Below are positions 54,193-64,000 of a stretch of 64,000 nt of DNA, piece by piece. The notes under the pieces were generated by a model. It did not search any database, was not told the DNA's origin, and saw only the letters and a program-made list of their open reading frames with translations. Position numbers and translations under genes: made by a program. Source of the stretch: Nymphaea colorata (taxonomy: Eukaryota > Streptophyta > Magnoliopsida > Nymphaeales > Nymphaeaceae); the NCBI RefSeq assembly GCF_008831285.2, contig NC_045145.1:20644802-20708801 (forward strand). Reading direction: 5' to 3'. How positions within the stretch are numbered: the stretch's first letter is position 1; each line of letters starts with the position of its first letter.

Positions 54193-56181
54193 ATGGCGCC
54201 GAGGAATCAGAAGAATTCGAACGTTCGGTCGGTTATCAGTTCTTTATGTGCCCTGCTGTTCGTCTACTCGTTGTACAATCCAGATTTTTTTGTTCGTGAA
54301 AACCTTGTTGCTCGTTCTCCTGAATGGACTTTGGCGATGGGCAACTACCCGGATTTGAAGAGGAACCCGTTCACTGGTCGTGTTCTCATGGAAAAATCGG
54401 CAACGGATTTTGTGGGATCGGGGGTTAATTCCTCGAGCGTGGTGGTGGATGATAGTTTGGGCACGAAGAAGAATGTTACGATAGAGAAACCATCGGTTTG
54501 CCCGGGATTGAAGGAACACCATGGATATGCTAATCCTTGTGAGTTCTTACGCTCGCATTCGCATTGTGCATCGGGTGGGTTCTTCGATTACTTGACGTTC
54601 TTCTACTGTAAGTGCGACGGGGCTCGTCCTCTTGGTTACATGTTTCTGGGCGTCTGGCTTCTTGCCCTTTTATATATGCTTGGAAATACGGCAGCGGACT
54701 ACTTCTGCTGTTGCTTAGAGAAGCTCTCAAACCTCTTGAATCTGCCTCCAACTGTTGCGGGCGTTTCTCTTCTTCCTCTTGGCAATGGCGCACCGGATGT
54801 GTTTGCCAGTATTGCTGCATTTGTGGGCTCAGGTCCCGACGACGTGGGGCTTAATAGCGTGCTGGGAGGTGCCGTTTTCGTTACTTGTGTTGTTGCCGGT
54901 GCTGTATCACTCTGTGTTTCTGGATACGAGCCTCAGATTGACCGTAGGTGTTTTATCAGGGACGTCTGCTTCTTCCTTGTTACTCTTGTTTCTCTTGGCC
55001 TAATTTTGATCGTTGGTGAAGTTAGTGTCTGGGGAGCTGTGGCATTTGTTTCTATATATTTGGTGTATGCATTTGTGGTTGCTGCCAATGAGTTGCTGAG
55101 AAAGCATGCTAGAAAACTTCATTTAGACGCGGTGATGCCCTTGCTTCCCGTGAGAGGAAGTGTATTTTCTCAGAGGGCCGAAGACGATGACTCTATCTTT
55201 AGTCCATTGTTGGATGTGGAAACACTTGGGGACGGTTCCAATGATGTGGCTCATCTGTATACTACATTGCCCCAATGGATGTGGGCATCAAATGTTGCCA
55301 TATACTCAAATCAGTCACTGAAAATGGTCGTAGATGAAAAGAGATCCTTATGGGATTCAAGCGAAGAGGATGAATTGAATTGTTCTTTGTTTTCGTGCTT
55401 GAAAATTTTCTTCCTTGTTTTAGATCTTCCTTTGTCATTGCCAAGACGGTTGACAATACCCATTCTTGAGGATAGCAGATGGTCTAAAGGGTATGCTGTT
55501 GCAAGTGCTACCTTAGCTCCTCTCCTGCTAGCTGTTCTCTATAATACACAGGATAAGAGGACATTATCAGTTAGTCTGGCTGTCTATGTTACAGGTGCCA
55601 TCGTCGGCATAAGTCTTGGGACCCTTGCATATTATTTCACAAGTTCAGAACAACCTCCCCGGAGGTTCTTATTTCCATGGGTCTCAGGAGGATTTGTTAT
55701 GAGTATCATATGGTTCTACATTATTGCTAATGAACTTGTAGCTCTCTTAGTTGCGGTGGGTGAAATACTTGGAATCAGTCCCTCAATTCTTGGATTGACT
55801 GTATTGGCATGGGGAAACTCGATCGGTGATTTGATGTCAAACGTGGCTTTGTCTCTGAATGGTGGGGATGGTGTCCAAATCGCATTCTCAGGTTGTTACG
55901 CTGGACCAATGTTCAATACTCTTATTGGTTTAGGGGTTTCCATGTTGCTTGGAGCCTGGTCAGCTAGGCCCCGAGCATTTATAGTTCCAAGAGACGGCAG
56001 CCTGATTTACACCATGGCTTTTCTTTTTTCTGGACTCATCTGGGCTCTCATAGTTTTACCCAAGAATGATATGCGTCCAAGCAAGCTGTTAGGAGTTGGA
56101 TTGGTCATCCTATATTTGATTTTTCTTTCTGTGAGAGTGGGTAATGCAATGGGACTCATATCATTAGCTGGTTTACAATGA
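54193..56181 (+). CDS. CCX: Cation/calcium exchanger (CCX family, K+-dependent Na+/Ca2+ exchanger type)
   Basis: Intronless 662-aa membrane transporter that would exchange Ca2+ or other cations for monovalent ions or protons across a cellular membrane. Topology from the sequence: a signal-anchor-like helix at about 12-28, a luminal/extracellular region with Cys103, 116, 125, 139 and 141, then two blocks of helices. The alpha-1 repeat has GNGAPD at 198-203 and the alpha-2 repeat has GNSIGD at 541-546, the paired ion-binding motifs of the Na+/Ca2+ exchanger superfamily. They are separated by a cytosolic loop with acidic patches at about 329-341 and 387-394. Length and lack of introns fit plant CCX3/CCX4; I cannot choose between them. 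The ATG at 54193 follows stops in frame. An AATAAA lies near 56685. Confidence 0.93.
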   Translation: MAPRNQKNSNVRSVISSLCALLFVYSLYNPDFFVRENLVARSPEWTLAMGNYPDLKRNPFTGRVLMEKSATDFVGSGVNSSSVVVDDSLGTKKNVTIEKPSVCPGLKEHHGYANPCEFLRSHSHCASGGFFDYLTFFYCKCDGARPLGYMFLGVWLLALLYMLGNTAADYFCCCLEKLSNLLNLPPTVAGVSLLPLGNGAPDVFASIAAFVGSGPDDVGLNSVLGGAVFVTCVVAGAVSLCVSGYEPQIDRRCFIRDVCFFLVTLVSLGLILIVGEVSVWGAVAFVSIYLVYAFVVAANELLRKHARKLHLDAVMPLLPVRGSVFSQRAEDDDSIFSPLLDVETLGDGSNDVAHLYTTLPQWMWASNVAIYSNQSLKMVVDEKRSLWDSSEEDELNCSLFSCLKIFFLVLDLPLSLPRRLTIPILEDSRWSKGYAVASATLAPLLLAVLYNTQDKRTLSVSLAVYVTGAIVGISLGTLAYYFTSSEQPPRRFLFPWVSGGFVMSIIWFYIIANELVALLVAVGEILGISPSILGLTVLAWGNSIGDLMSNVALSLNGGDGVQIAFSGCYAGPMFNTLIGLGVSMLLGAWSARPRAFIVPRDGSLIYTMAFLFSGLIWALIVLPKNDMRPSKLLGVGLVILYLIFLSVRVGNAMGLISLAGLQ

Positions 56182-58592
56182 CATTGTGTGACGTATGGGA
56201 GTTCATCACATATTCTAGTTACTGACTGACATTAATGCAAAAGAAGCTCCACCGAATCTCTTAGTGCAGATGATGGTGATCTTGCAGCCCACAGTTTGGC
56301 CTTGCAGCTCATGCTCTGGTCTTCTATAACCTAAATCATGGCACTTTGTCTGGCATGCTTATGTTCTTCAAGCAGTTCTTCCACCTCTTTGGTATTCTCC
56401 TGGATCTAGCGAAGCTAACATGGAAGAAATATATACATCAGAAAAGAATGTGCAATTTGTACATGGATACTTTCACATGATCTAAGCAGTTTTGATAATT
56501 CTAGTTGCACAAATTCAAAGTTGAAGTGAAATTTAGTTTCTATTTCCGGTACTTGGAGGGTTTCCATTTCCTTCAAGTTCCTTTATTCCATGTATAGAAA
56601 CAACCGTCATGCATTTTTTTCCAGACAGCTTGGCTGTAGCAAAACTGTTAGCCTGCTCTCTGTTGTCAGATGTCAAAAACTTGCAATAAAGATGTTGTGG
56701 CATGGTCCTGTGTTGGCATAAGGAGTTCGTACTTTGCAAAGGGACGTTTTTGGTTGGTGCTTCCATGCCATTCTATTGATAATTTGTTACGCACTTTTCT
56801 TGGATGTATGTAGGCTCTCTGTGGATTAGCTATCTATACTCCGTTGCAATTTCAGGCTTGAAAATTGAAGCATCAATATGTATATGCTTAGAGTGTCTTG
56901 TCCTTTTTCGTTTTTAAACATGTATTCTATATTGGACAATGCGTTAAGGCTTTGAAGATGCAGTATCTACTCAACAGCCACTTTCACTACGTCTGTTGTA
57001 TAATAGCTCAATTTTGGAATTTTGTGGAGGACCTTTGTTCCCCCTAGGTTCTATACAAGTTTAGTTTGCTGATATATGATAGCTTGATTTTCCTTGCCTT
57101 GGGCTGATTTTAAAAATGCAGGAAATCATACTTGAGACAAATAGTTCCATGTTGGAGTAATCTGTGGGTATTTCATATTTACTCTCATGGAAATATTGAT
57201 TGTGAGCTCTGAATGGATGAATCTCATGAGATCCATTCTGGGTTTGTTGTCTTGACATTGTACATATTGTTGATAAACATGCGTCCTGAGATGGAATGAG
57301 GCTGATGAACTTGGTGTTTATAGTTATGGTCCGGATCATGTGCCGTCCTAATCTGGGGTCGATGCAATGGTGTTTCCATCTTGCTATCAGGGGACGCCTT
57401 TTTCCTCGGCGTTCCTTTACCGTGGATGATGCCACGATGTGTTAATCCGACAGTCATTTTTGCAAGCTTATGATCTGCGAATGACATGATTCAACCATTT
57501 GCTGCTAAACAAATGGTGTACAAAAAATTGTGAAGTCAAATATGCTAAAATAGATACAAAAGAAAAGGTATTGTGATTTCTACTCATTAGCTCCATACCA
57601 AATGAGGTAGAAGCTTTTGTTCTTGTAACTGTTCAAAACTATATTGATTCCTTTATTTGAACGCATGTTACTGCACTGTATCATGGTAGATTTCGTCTTT
57701 CTATGTTTTCCTGACATAGTTGCTGGAGTCAAACAACAATTGCTTAAATGATCTGATATATCAGCAAGCGACCACTGGGGAATCTATGGAATAGAAAATG
57801 ATCCGTTGCACCAATAAGAAAAAGTGCCTTTTCAAGGCAATGTGAATAAAACCTCATGGGAATTGAGATTACCATGTTCTAATATCATTGATATAATGGC
57901 AGATATATCGTGTTTTGTTACAAGAACGTTCATAGGCCGAAACGAAATTGACTGCAGGAGCCAAAGCAGAAATAAATCTTCGGGCCCGAACAAGAAAAGA
58001 TGTGTTTGGCCCCCGACAGATGTCCCAAGTGAATGGGATGCAAGGTGGACGGGACACCCGGGCAGTTCATGCTGGTGAATGTTTATTGCCTGAAACTGAA
58101 ACAATAGATATCTTCCATGGTTTATAATAGCTTATGCATTCAAAATAAAAAGGTAAAATATGAGAAAGATCTGGGGAATCCGACCTTTCTGCCGTTCCTA
58201 ACGTGCTGATCGGGTCGGGCGAGAAAGTCGTACGTTGTTGTCTAGTACACGTTACACGGCGCGAGAAAGCGTACTGCAACACCATCATCCATCGGCAAGG
58301 ACAAAATACTCATCATTGTTCCTCTTTCTATCCCCATTTTATGTCGATAGTTGCAATTTTGCCACTAATTCTTATCAAGCCAAAGTCATCTGGAGATGGC
58401 AATGTAGAAATAAAACAATTTTCTTAGTCCATTTGCAAAGTCCGGCTCGTCAATTCGATCGCTTCTCGCGGTACTCCTCTTTTCTCTGGCATCAAAGTTT
58501 TGTTTCATTCTCAAAGTCTTCTCCAGAGTCCCCCGTTTTCCCGGTGAATTTCCCAAGCTTTCATCCGGCGACCTCCCGATCCCGACGCCAAG
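56182..58592. other. 3' flank of the CCX gene and upstream region of COPT5
   Basis: No coding gene is recognised. The first 500 bp are probably the CCX 3' UTR (AATAAA near 56685). Frames near 57.1-57.5 and 57.8-58.1 kb overlap on both strands and carry no motifs. The last 150 bp before 58593 are GC-richer and should hold the COPT5 leader. Confidence 0.55.
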
Positions 58593-59027
58593 ATGATGCA
58601 CATGACGTTCTACTGGGGGAAGGACGCGACCCTGCTCTTCGACGGGTGGAAGACGACGACGTGGCTCGGCTACGGTCTCTCCCTCCTTGCGCTCTTCCTC
58701 TTAGCCGCTTTCTACCAATACATTGAGAGACTCCGGATTAGTATCCAGACGGCCTCCGCTGTAAATTCTCTCGATTCCGGCGTCGAGGCTCCTCTCCTCT
58801 CTACTTCCGGCTTTGTGAAGTCCAGATGCCGCAAGCTCGCCGTCGCCGCATCGTTTGGCGTCAGTTCGGCGATCGGCTACCTCCTCATGCTCGCCGTGAT
58901 GTCCTTCAACGCCGGGGTCTTCATTGCGGTCGTCCTTGGGCTGACAGTCGGCTATCTCGTCTTCAGAGACGTCGATGGTGACGTCGTCGCTGCGGTCGCG
59001 AGACAGAACACCTGCGCCTGTGCCTGA
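58593..59027 (+). CDS. COPT5: CTR/COPT copper transporter, COPT5-type
   Basis: Intronless 144-aa high-affinity Cu+ channel that works as a trimer; Arabidopsis COPT5 (146 aa) sits on vacuolar/prevacuolar membranes and exports copper from the vacuole. Visible parts: a short N-terminus MMHMTFYWG with Met residues, TM1 at about 23-43, a basic/Ser loop with EAPLL (65-69), TM2 with the M-x3-M copper motif Met99/Met103, TM3 with GLTVG (116-120, GxxxG helix packing), and a C-terminal CACA carrying the C-x-C copper-binding motif. The N-terminal MMHMTFYWG and the length match COPT5 rather than the Met-rich plasma-membrane COPT1/2. The first ATG is used. Confidence 0.95.
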   Translation: MMHMTFYWGKDATLLFDGWKTTTWLGYGLSLLALFLLAAFYQYIERLRISIQTASAVNSLDSGVEAPLLSTSGFVKSRCRKLAVAASFGVSSAIGYLLMLAVMSFNAGVFIAVVLGLTVGYLVFRDVDGDVVAAVARQNTCACA

Positions 59028-60029
59028 GATCTCGACGGCCTCCGGTCGTCTATTTATCCTCTGCTGCACGGGGGTTTCTGCTTCCGTTGCCGTTGGTATC
59101 CTACCTTCGTTTTAGTTTGTTTTTCTTCTTTCTTGTGTCAAACGAATTGGATTGCTGAAATCGGGGAAAAGTCCTGTACTTCGCTTGTATGATAGGAATA
59201 GAACGAAGGAAATAATGTTGTTTGGTTTGGGGTTTTTAATTTCTCTTCTCAATTCTTGTCCAAAACCAACGATGGAAGAGATCGCGAGGGAGGATGAGGA
59301 TGAATTAACCGTTTAGGTTTTCGCTTTGTTAGTCCTACAAATGTTAATATTGCTTTCTATTTTGAAATATTTGGGGATGTCCTCTAGGGGGTTTATTATT
59401 AGGAAAGAACGGAAAAATGAATTTAGGCATGTGGACGCTTTCCCGTCTAGATGAGTTGTCTTTGTTTTACCTTCACAACTATGGGATTTGTTTCTTTTAG
59501 AAGTTCTTTCGAATTAATATTTAACTATTTGGTTGGTCGCCGGTGGATTGTCTGCACGGCCAGTATTGCTGGTTCAGTATTCATAATTGTCTTGTTCGGC
59601 CGGAAAATCAGCGCCTTTTGCTGCTTAGGATAATGCGTCTATTTGAGTCGCCGGAAAGATATCCTCGATTAAGCTGGAATTTTAGGGCGGATCTTAGTAT
59701 GTTACCGGATAATTACTGCGTGGTGCAAGCTAGTGGATGTCTGTATTGAATGTATACTTAAAAAAAAAAAATACTTGGCGCATCCATTATGCCATGATCA
59801 TGTGAAGAAATCATAGCAACAGTGTTGAGACTGGGATTGATTCGGAGAATAGAAAATCTACTGCCGAATGCCCACAAAATAACTAAATTGGAAGGGCAAA
59901 CAGCTCGACCTTCGAAAATTCTACACAGCACACAGTCAACCAAGCGAAAATTTGTTGTTAGAAGCCAAAAAGACGTTCATGTCAGTCTAAATAAGATTTC
60001 ATCTTAGGATATCAAAACCTGCTTTAGCA
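59028..60029. other. Intergenic, 3' flank of COPT5
   Basis: Probable COPT5 3' UTR to about 59.25 kb, then AT-rich sequence with a poly-A run at 59761-59771. No gene is seen. Confidence 0.55.
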
Positions 60030-60643
60030 TCACCTAGCCTGAATAGTTCTGGTTGTAAACAAAAGGTTCTTTTTACTGCCCTGCCCAAGTGCAAGGACCA
60101 CCGGACGGCCACTTTCTTCACACCCGAAAGCTACCTGAATGCGCAGGTCCTTATCAGGAAGCCTCGGCCACTCATCCACCACAAAACCAGTAGCTAACAA
60201 CGCCTCAAGCTCCTTTCGATCCCTCGAATCTTCTTTAAACCTGAGCATAAAGCAAGCAACACAGTTGACCCAGATTTTAGTAGCTAGATTCTCAGTCTGA
60301 ACCATCTCTCCACCTTGCAGCCTTAGTTTCTGGCCATCCAAAGCTTCCAAATTGCAGTCTGGACGCAAATCTGCCACCATTTCATCAGCCATCCTCTTTT
60401 AAATCTAGATGAATACCACCACTTGAGCTCGGTGACGAAATTCCGATGTGGAATCCTTTTCTTACCAAAGTTACCCGCGATTACCTTCTGCACCTTAACT
60501 GCCACATGACAGTTGAAAAGCACGTACACAACATCCCCAAGCTTGAAGCCGATCTTGAGTTTGGAGTTTGCCATGCTCTCCAAAATATGAGCAGACCTGC
60601 CGGCTTCCCTTTTAGATAGGCAATAAGTCAGATCTATTACCAT
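60030..60643 (-). pseudogene. Frameshifted coding-like fragment, family not recognised
   Basis: Two minus-strand frames abut. An ATG-initiated 106-codon frame (60643-60323) contains IPHRNFVTELKWWY and GFKLGDVVYVLFNCHVAVKV. A 120-codon frame (60392-60030) in another register contains VADLRPDCNLEALDGQKL and FGCEESGRPVVLALGQG. Composition looks protein-like across the junction, so the simplest reading is one former coding sequence with a frameshift near 60.39 kb. I do not recognise the family. Two unrelated chance frames remain possible. Confidence 0.4.
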
Positions 60644-60769
60644 GACTTAGCAAAATCACATTCAAATCTATGAAGCATGGCCTGAACATATCTACGGATT
60701 CTAGGAGCTGAAAGCTCCATGTCCTGAATGGATCTGTTAAACATGGGATGTTGTTGACCTCTACTGTCA

Positions 60770-61260
60770 GGTCTACTCCTGGTGGTTTTACCTGCCAATG
60801 GAACTTGCTGCGCCTAAAGCTGCTGCAGATCCTCCCATTTCAAATTTCATGAGCTCAATGGTACATCCTAGCCCAGTTTTGATGCTTAGCCGCCACAATC
60901 AAATGTTAAAACCCTTCCCAGCGATTGCCAGATTCATCTTTGCAGAGCCATTTGGAGGTCTGTAACAGAGATGAATAAAACGAAGGGGATTTGCAGATGC
61001 AGCAGCAACACCCAAGACCCCGTCTTTAGTTCTTTGCACTGATCAGCATCAAATATAGCTGCAGTCATCACATCACTAAACGTAGATGCTATCTTCAAGG
61101 CCTCGTCTGCCATTGCAATAGGTGTGAGCACATTATCCGGTGCATTTACAAGCTCTCTAACCAAAAATCACACCAGAGCAAACATCCACTGCACGCTTGA
61201 GCTTGCTTTCTATATCAGTACTGTCATGTGGTGCAGCAGTGCATACTTCATACGCTGAGA
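60770..61260 (-). pseudogene. Leucine aminopeptidase pseudogene fragment
   Basis: Minus-strand translation in shifting frames matches the plant M17 leucine aminopeptidase: KLKRAVDVCSGVIFG, then RELVNAPDNVLTP, ALKIASTFSDV, DADQCKELKTGS, a LGVAAASANP-like stretch, and IKTGLGCTIELMKF followed by MGGSAAALGAAS. The intact family has a DSGGYN-type active-site segment here. In this copy it is broken by a frameshift and stops, and a one-base insertion (GGTTAGAGAG) interrupts the join before ELVNAP. Only the middle of the enzyme remains. No intron is visible across about 490 bp, which suggests a processed copy or a captured fragment, but the parent gene structure is not at hand. Confidence 0.85.
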
Positions 61261-61269
61261 GAAACAACT

Positions 61270-62511
61270 GGAAATTTGTAGTTCCCTACGTATGTAATGG
61301 CCCTGTGATCAGTTAAGCTTTTTACACTTTCACATGAATGTGACATCGTTGCTTTAATTCATGATTGGTCTCATCCAGGAGAAGAAAAGGTCCGGTTTAA
61401 TGGATTTACCAAGCCGGAGCTATGTCCTACCACTATATAGCAACGGTTCAACATGACGACTTCTAAGACTGAGTGTTACTACTAATGATGTTAGAATTTG
61501 GAAAAGCAAGCCACCGGAGAGGTTGCAGGGGCTACCATGCTGCCGCCAATGAGCATACTGTGTACACAGGTGTATGGCCGCCTAGTGCCATCTTACTTGT
61601 CCTCTGATAGGCGAATCTTGCTTATCAGGATGGGAAAGAAGAGGCCATTGGCTGACCTCTACCCTGTTCTGGGAAATCGTTTAGGAGTAGAATTCTATGG
61701 TGCCCGTATTGGATTCTCATCATCTAAATGGAAGTTTTCTGATGTATGATGGACGCCAACCTTTGACAATTTGAGAATGTGACGCCAAGATTCTTCAATC
61801 ATCTGCCGGAGGATAGGCCTCCATGCATCCCTTTATTAAAAAGAATGAGGTTGCTCGTAATCTAGACCCTTGTAGTCAAAGTTTGTGCAGGAAAAAGCTC
61901 TTCTAAAATAGGGGCACTATCATCAAGTTGTAGAACAATAATGGCCTGAAAGTTGCTTTATACTGGAAGAATTGGGGGCTGAATTGAGGATAATTAATTA
62001 ATTATCTCCTTTTTGGGGCGGGGCACTATCTATTGACAATATATTACATTCTTTCGGCAGTTTGCATGGGCCCTTTCTGTGGATGAAATCTGTTGGCTCG
62101 TTGGCAGCCTTGTAGTTGGATAAAAATACAATTCAATCTGTTGGTAGCTTGTCGAAGGTAAAGTCTAGTTGTCAGTTTGATTCTGGTTGGTGCTATTCTA
62201 AAACTGTGGATATATAACACTTTAGTTGACAGTTGTCTAGCTCTCTACTCAGGTCTTGAAACAGTCTTAGCCCTTAAGGATAGGGGAAGAGGAGGGGCTT
62301 CGGCATTTTTGTAGATCCTAATTAAACTTGGCTCCTGATCTCTAACACCTCTGAGTATGAAGGTAGACTCAATTTCATGTGTGCTGCTTCTGAATAGAAT
62401 ACACCTGCTGCTTCTGTAATGAGTGAATGCAGACTTTTCTCACGAGCAATCGGTCTAATCGTCTGTTGGGTGTGAGTCCACTAGGCCACACGAAAGCCGG
62501 ATGATGTCAAG

Positions 62512-62548
<37 letters not shown>

Positions 62549-64000
62549 CCTGACATGATCGGATTGAGACTTTACTTGTTCTTAGCAAGATTTGCGTACT
62601 CCGGGAACTCAAATAGATCATAAATGTTCAACTAGTGGTGGTGCTGGTAGTGCATGTTTGAAGCCATGCATGGTTTTATCCTACAGGAATTTTATTGGCT
62701 TGAGTTCCAGACAAGATTTGCAGATATTCAATAAAGGCATTTAAAAGGATGATCAGATATAAAGTGGGGCTGACCTTTGTAATCCTCATACGATCTGATA
62801 ACAATATGGGCCTTGTAATCCTTATATAAAGACCAGGTTTGCAACTTTGGAATATTAGGGAAGCCAGGCTAGCCAGCACCTTCAACTCATTGGTACACCC
62901 ATACTGATATATGGTATAGAAATAGACTATTGTTTTTGTCAACACAAAGACTTAAATTTCACTCTTATCGCAGAGATGCCTCTTCTTTCCATTTCCTAAC
63001 AAAAATCTAGAAGTTTGCAAGTCGAACTGGTCTGTATGGTGTCCTTGTGATTGTAGAGGGACCTGTCTGTACAGATCTGCTTTCTTGTTTCCCTTCTAAA
63101 ATTGAAGAATTTGATTTCATAAAAAGGGCTGGCAGTAATAATATGATATCTAGTGGAAAGCAGGATTCATCCCATGCGCGCGCGCGAGAGAGAGCGAGAG
63201 AGAGAGAGAGAAATTTTGGAGTTTTCATGCAGAAGGATAGATACCCAGAAGCGATCTATCCAGTGTGTATACTATTGTTTGATAATTATCTGGGTGACAT
63301 TATCCAGGAATTTTTTCTTATTGTTTGCTTACTTGGACGATTGTACACCTGTGTTGGATTTTGAAGACGCCATGGCAGGTTTACTCGTGAATGGCAAGGA
63401 AAACACCCACGTTGCATGAATTCCTTATCTTAGAACTTGTTGCTGAAGCACCCAATTGCACATCCAATTAGAGTTTACATCTAATTAGCATATAGAACTA
63501 AGTTACAACTATATATCCAATGTCACACGTGCTTGGAAGTGCAATGAAGCAATTGTTCTCATACTGAAGCATAGCAATGTACAATCCTGGGAATCGGCAA
63601 CGGGTTGCAGTTTCTTCTATTATGATTGTCGTTCTCTCTATATGGCCGGCGCCATGGCCAAGAAGTGAAAGGCGGAAACAGAGGCCAGCTGAAAGTGGCG
63701 GAGCTGCTGCTTCCTCTTGTGGAGGAAGCACCGGCGGAAGGTGCTGCGATCCAGACACTACTATTGCTGAAGAGGTCCAGACCACGGCCGGGTTCCTCAA
63801 CGATACATGCCCTTAGACTTTTACTTATTCAGGAAAAATAGTGCTGGGACAAGTAGTCCACTACTTTCCTAGCAACACCTGCATCTTGTGCATTACATAT
63901 AATCGGGCTTCCATCAATTTGATGGAGAATGCTTAACCAATGGGATAAATAAACGAGAAGTTGTCTCTGGATGCATGGGCCACAGGTATGGGGAGTGAGT
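61270..64000. other. Right-end region, nothing recognised
   Basis: Contains a (GA)n tract at 62515-62547 and a GA-rich run at 63183-63211. Open frames at 61498-61749 (+) and both strands of 63.5-63.84 kb have no known motif. The 63.6-63.8 kb segment is GC-richer than its surroundings but is open on both strands, so it gives no direction. Confidence 0.5.
62515..62547. repeat. (GA)n microsatellite
   Basis: About 16 uninterrupted GA units in intergenic sequence. Confidence 0.95.

Noticed and set aside
63498-63841. Overlapping open frames on both strands in a GC-richer segment
   Set aside because: Open on both strands, with no motif and no splice context. It could be an exon of a gene to the right, but nothing decides it.

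Overview
This window is nuclear DNA from a flowering plant. The species cannot be named from the sequence alone. The evidence is GT-AG introns, long AT-rich intergenic stretches, plant-type protein families (a TDY-class MAP kinase, a DUF1677 protein, a PAM2/CUE/Smr CID7-type protein, ALDH7B, a plant CCX exchanger and COPT5), many GA/CT microsatellites and several miniature inverted-repeat elements (MITEs). I see no bacterial operons, CRISPR array, rRNA or convincing tRNA gene.

Layout. 1-1.4 kb: leader exon and intron of a minus-strand gene that runs off the left edge. 3.3-9.5 kb (-): an 11-exon group D MAP kinase of 526 aa. 12.8-19.4 kb (-): a CID7-type PABP-interacting protein with PAM2, CUE, DUF1771 and Smr domains (577 aa, 5 coding exons plus an inferred leader exon). 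19.4-32.7 kb: a gene-poor block rich in hAT-like and Tourist-like MITEs, tandem duplications and a 137-bp inverted repeat pair. 33.5 kb (+): an intronless DUF1677 zinc-ribbon-like protein with a G-box/CCAAT/TATA-like promoter and a CT-rich leader. 34-43 kb: a second gene-poor block. 43.0-50.9 kb (-): a 14-exon ALDH7B aldehyde dehydrogenase (510 aa); its last intron holds a near-perfect 194-bp foldback. 52.7 kb: a MITE. 54.2-56.2 kb (+): an intronless 662-aa cation/calcium exchanger. 58.6-59.0 kb (+): an intronless COPT5-type copper transporter. 60.0-61.3 kb (-): eroded gene fragments, including a leucine aminopeptidase pseudogene. 61.3-64 kb: nothing recognised.

The genes are independent single-gene transcription units. 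By family, several touch stress and ion physiology (MAPK signalling, aldehyde detoxification, Ca2+/cation and Cu+ transport), but no shared operon or cluster logic is visible. The coding models of the three intron-rich genes were built by hand from splice sites; each joins into an open frame divisible by three.

The points most worth a second look are the Smr protein whose D-x-H motif reads DLNG instead of DLHG, the all-transition foldback in the ALDH7B intron, a 56-bp hAT-like element with perfect 8-bp target duplications, a three-member hAT-like MITE family, and the adjacent gene fragments at 60-61 kb.
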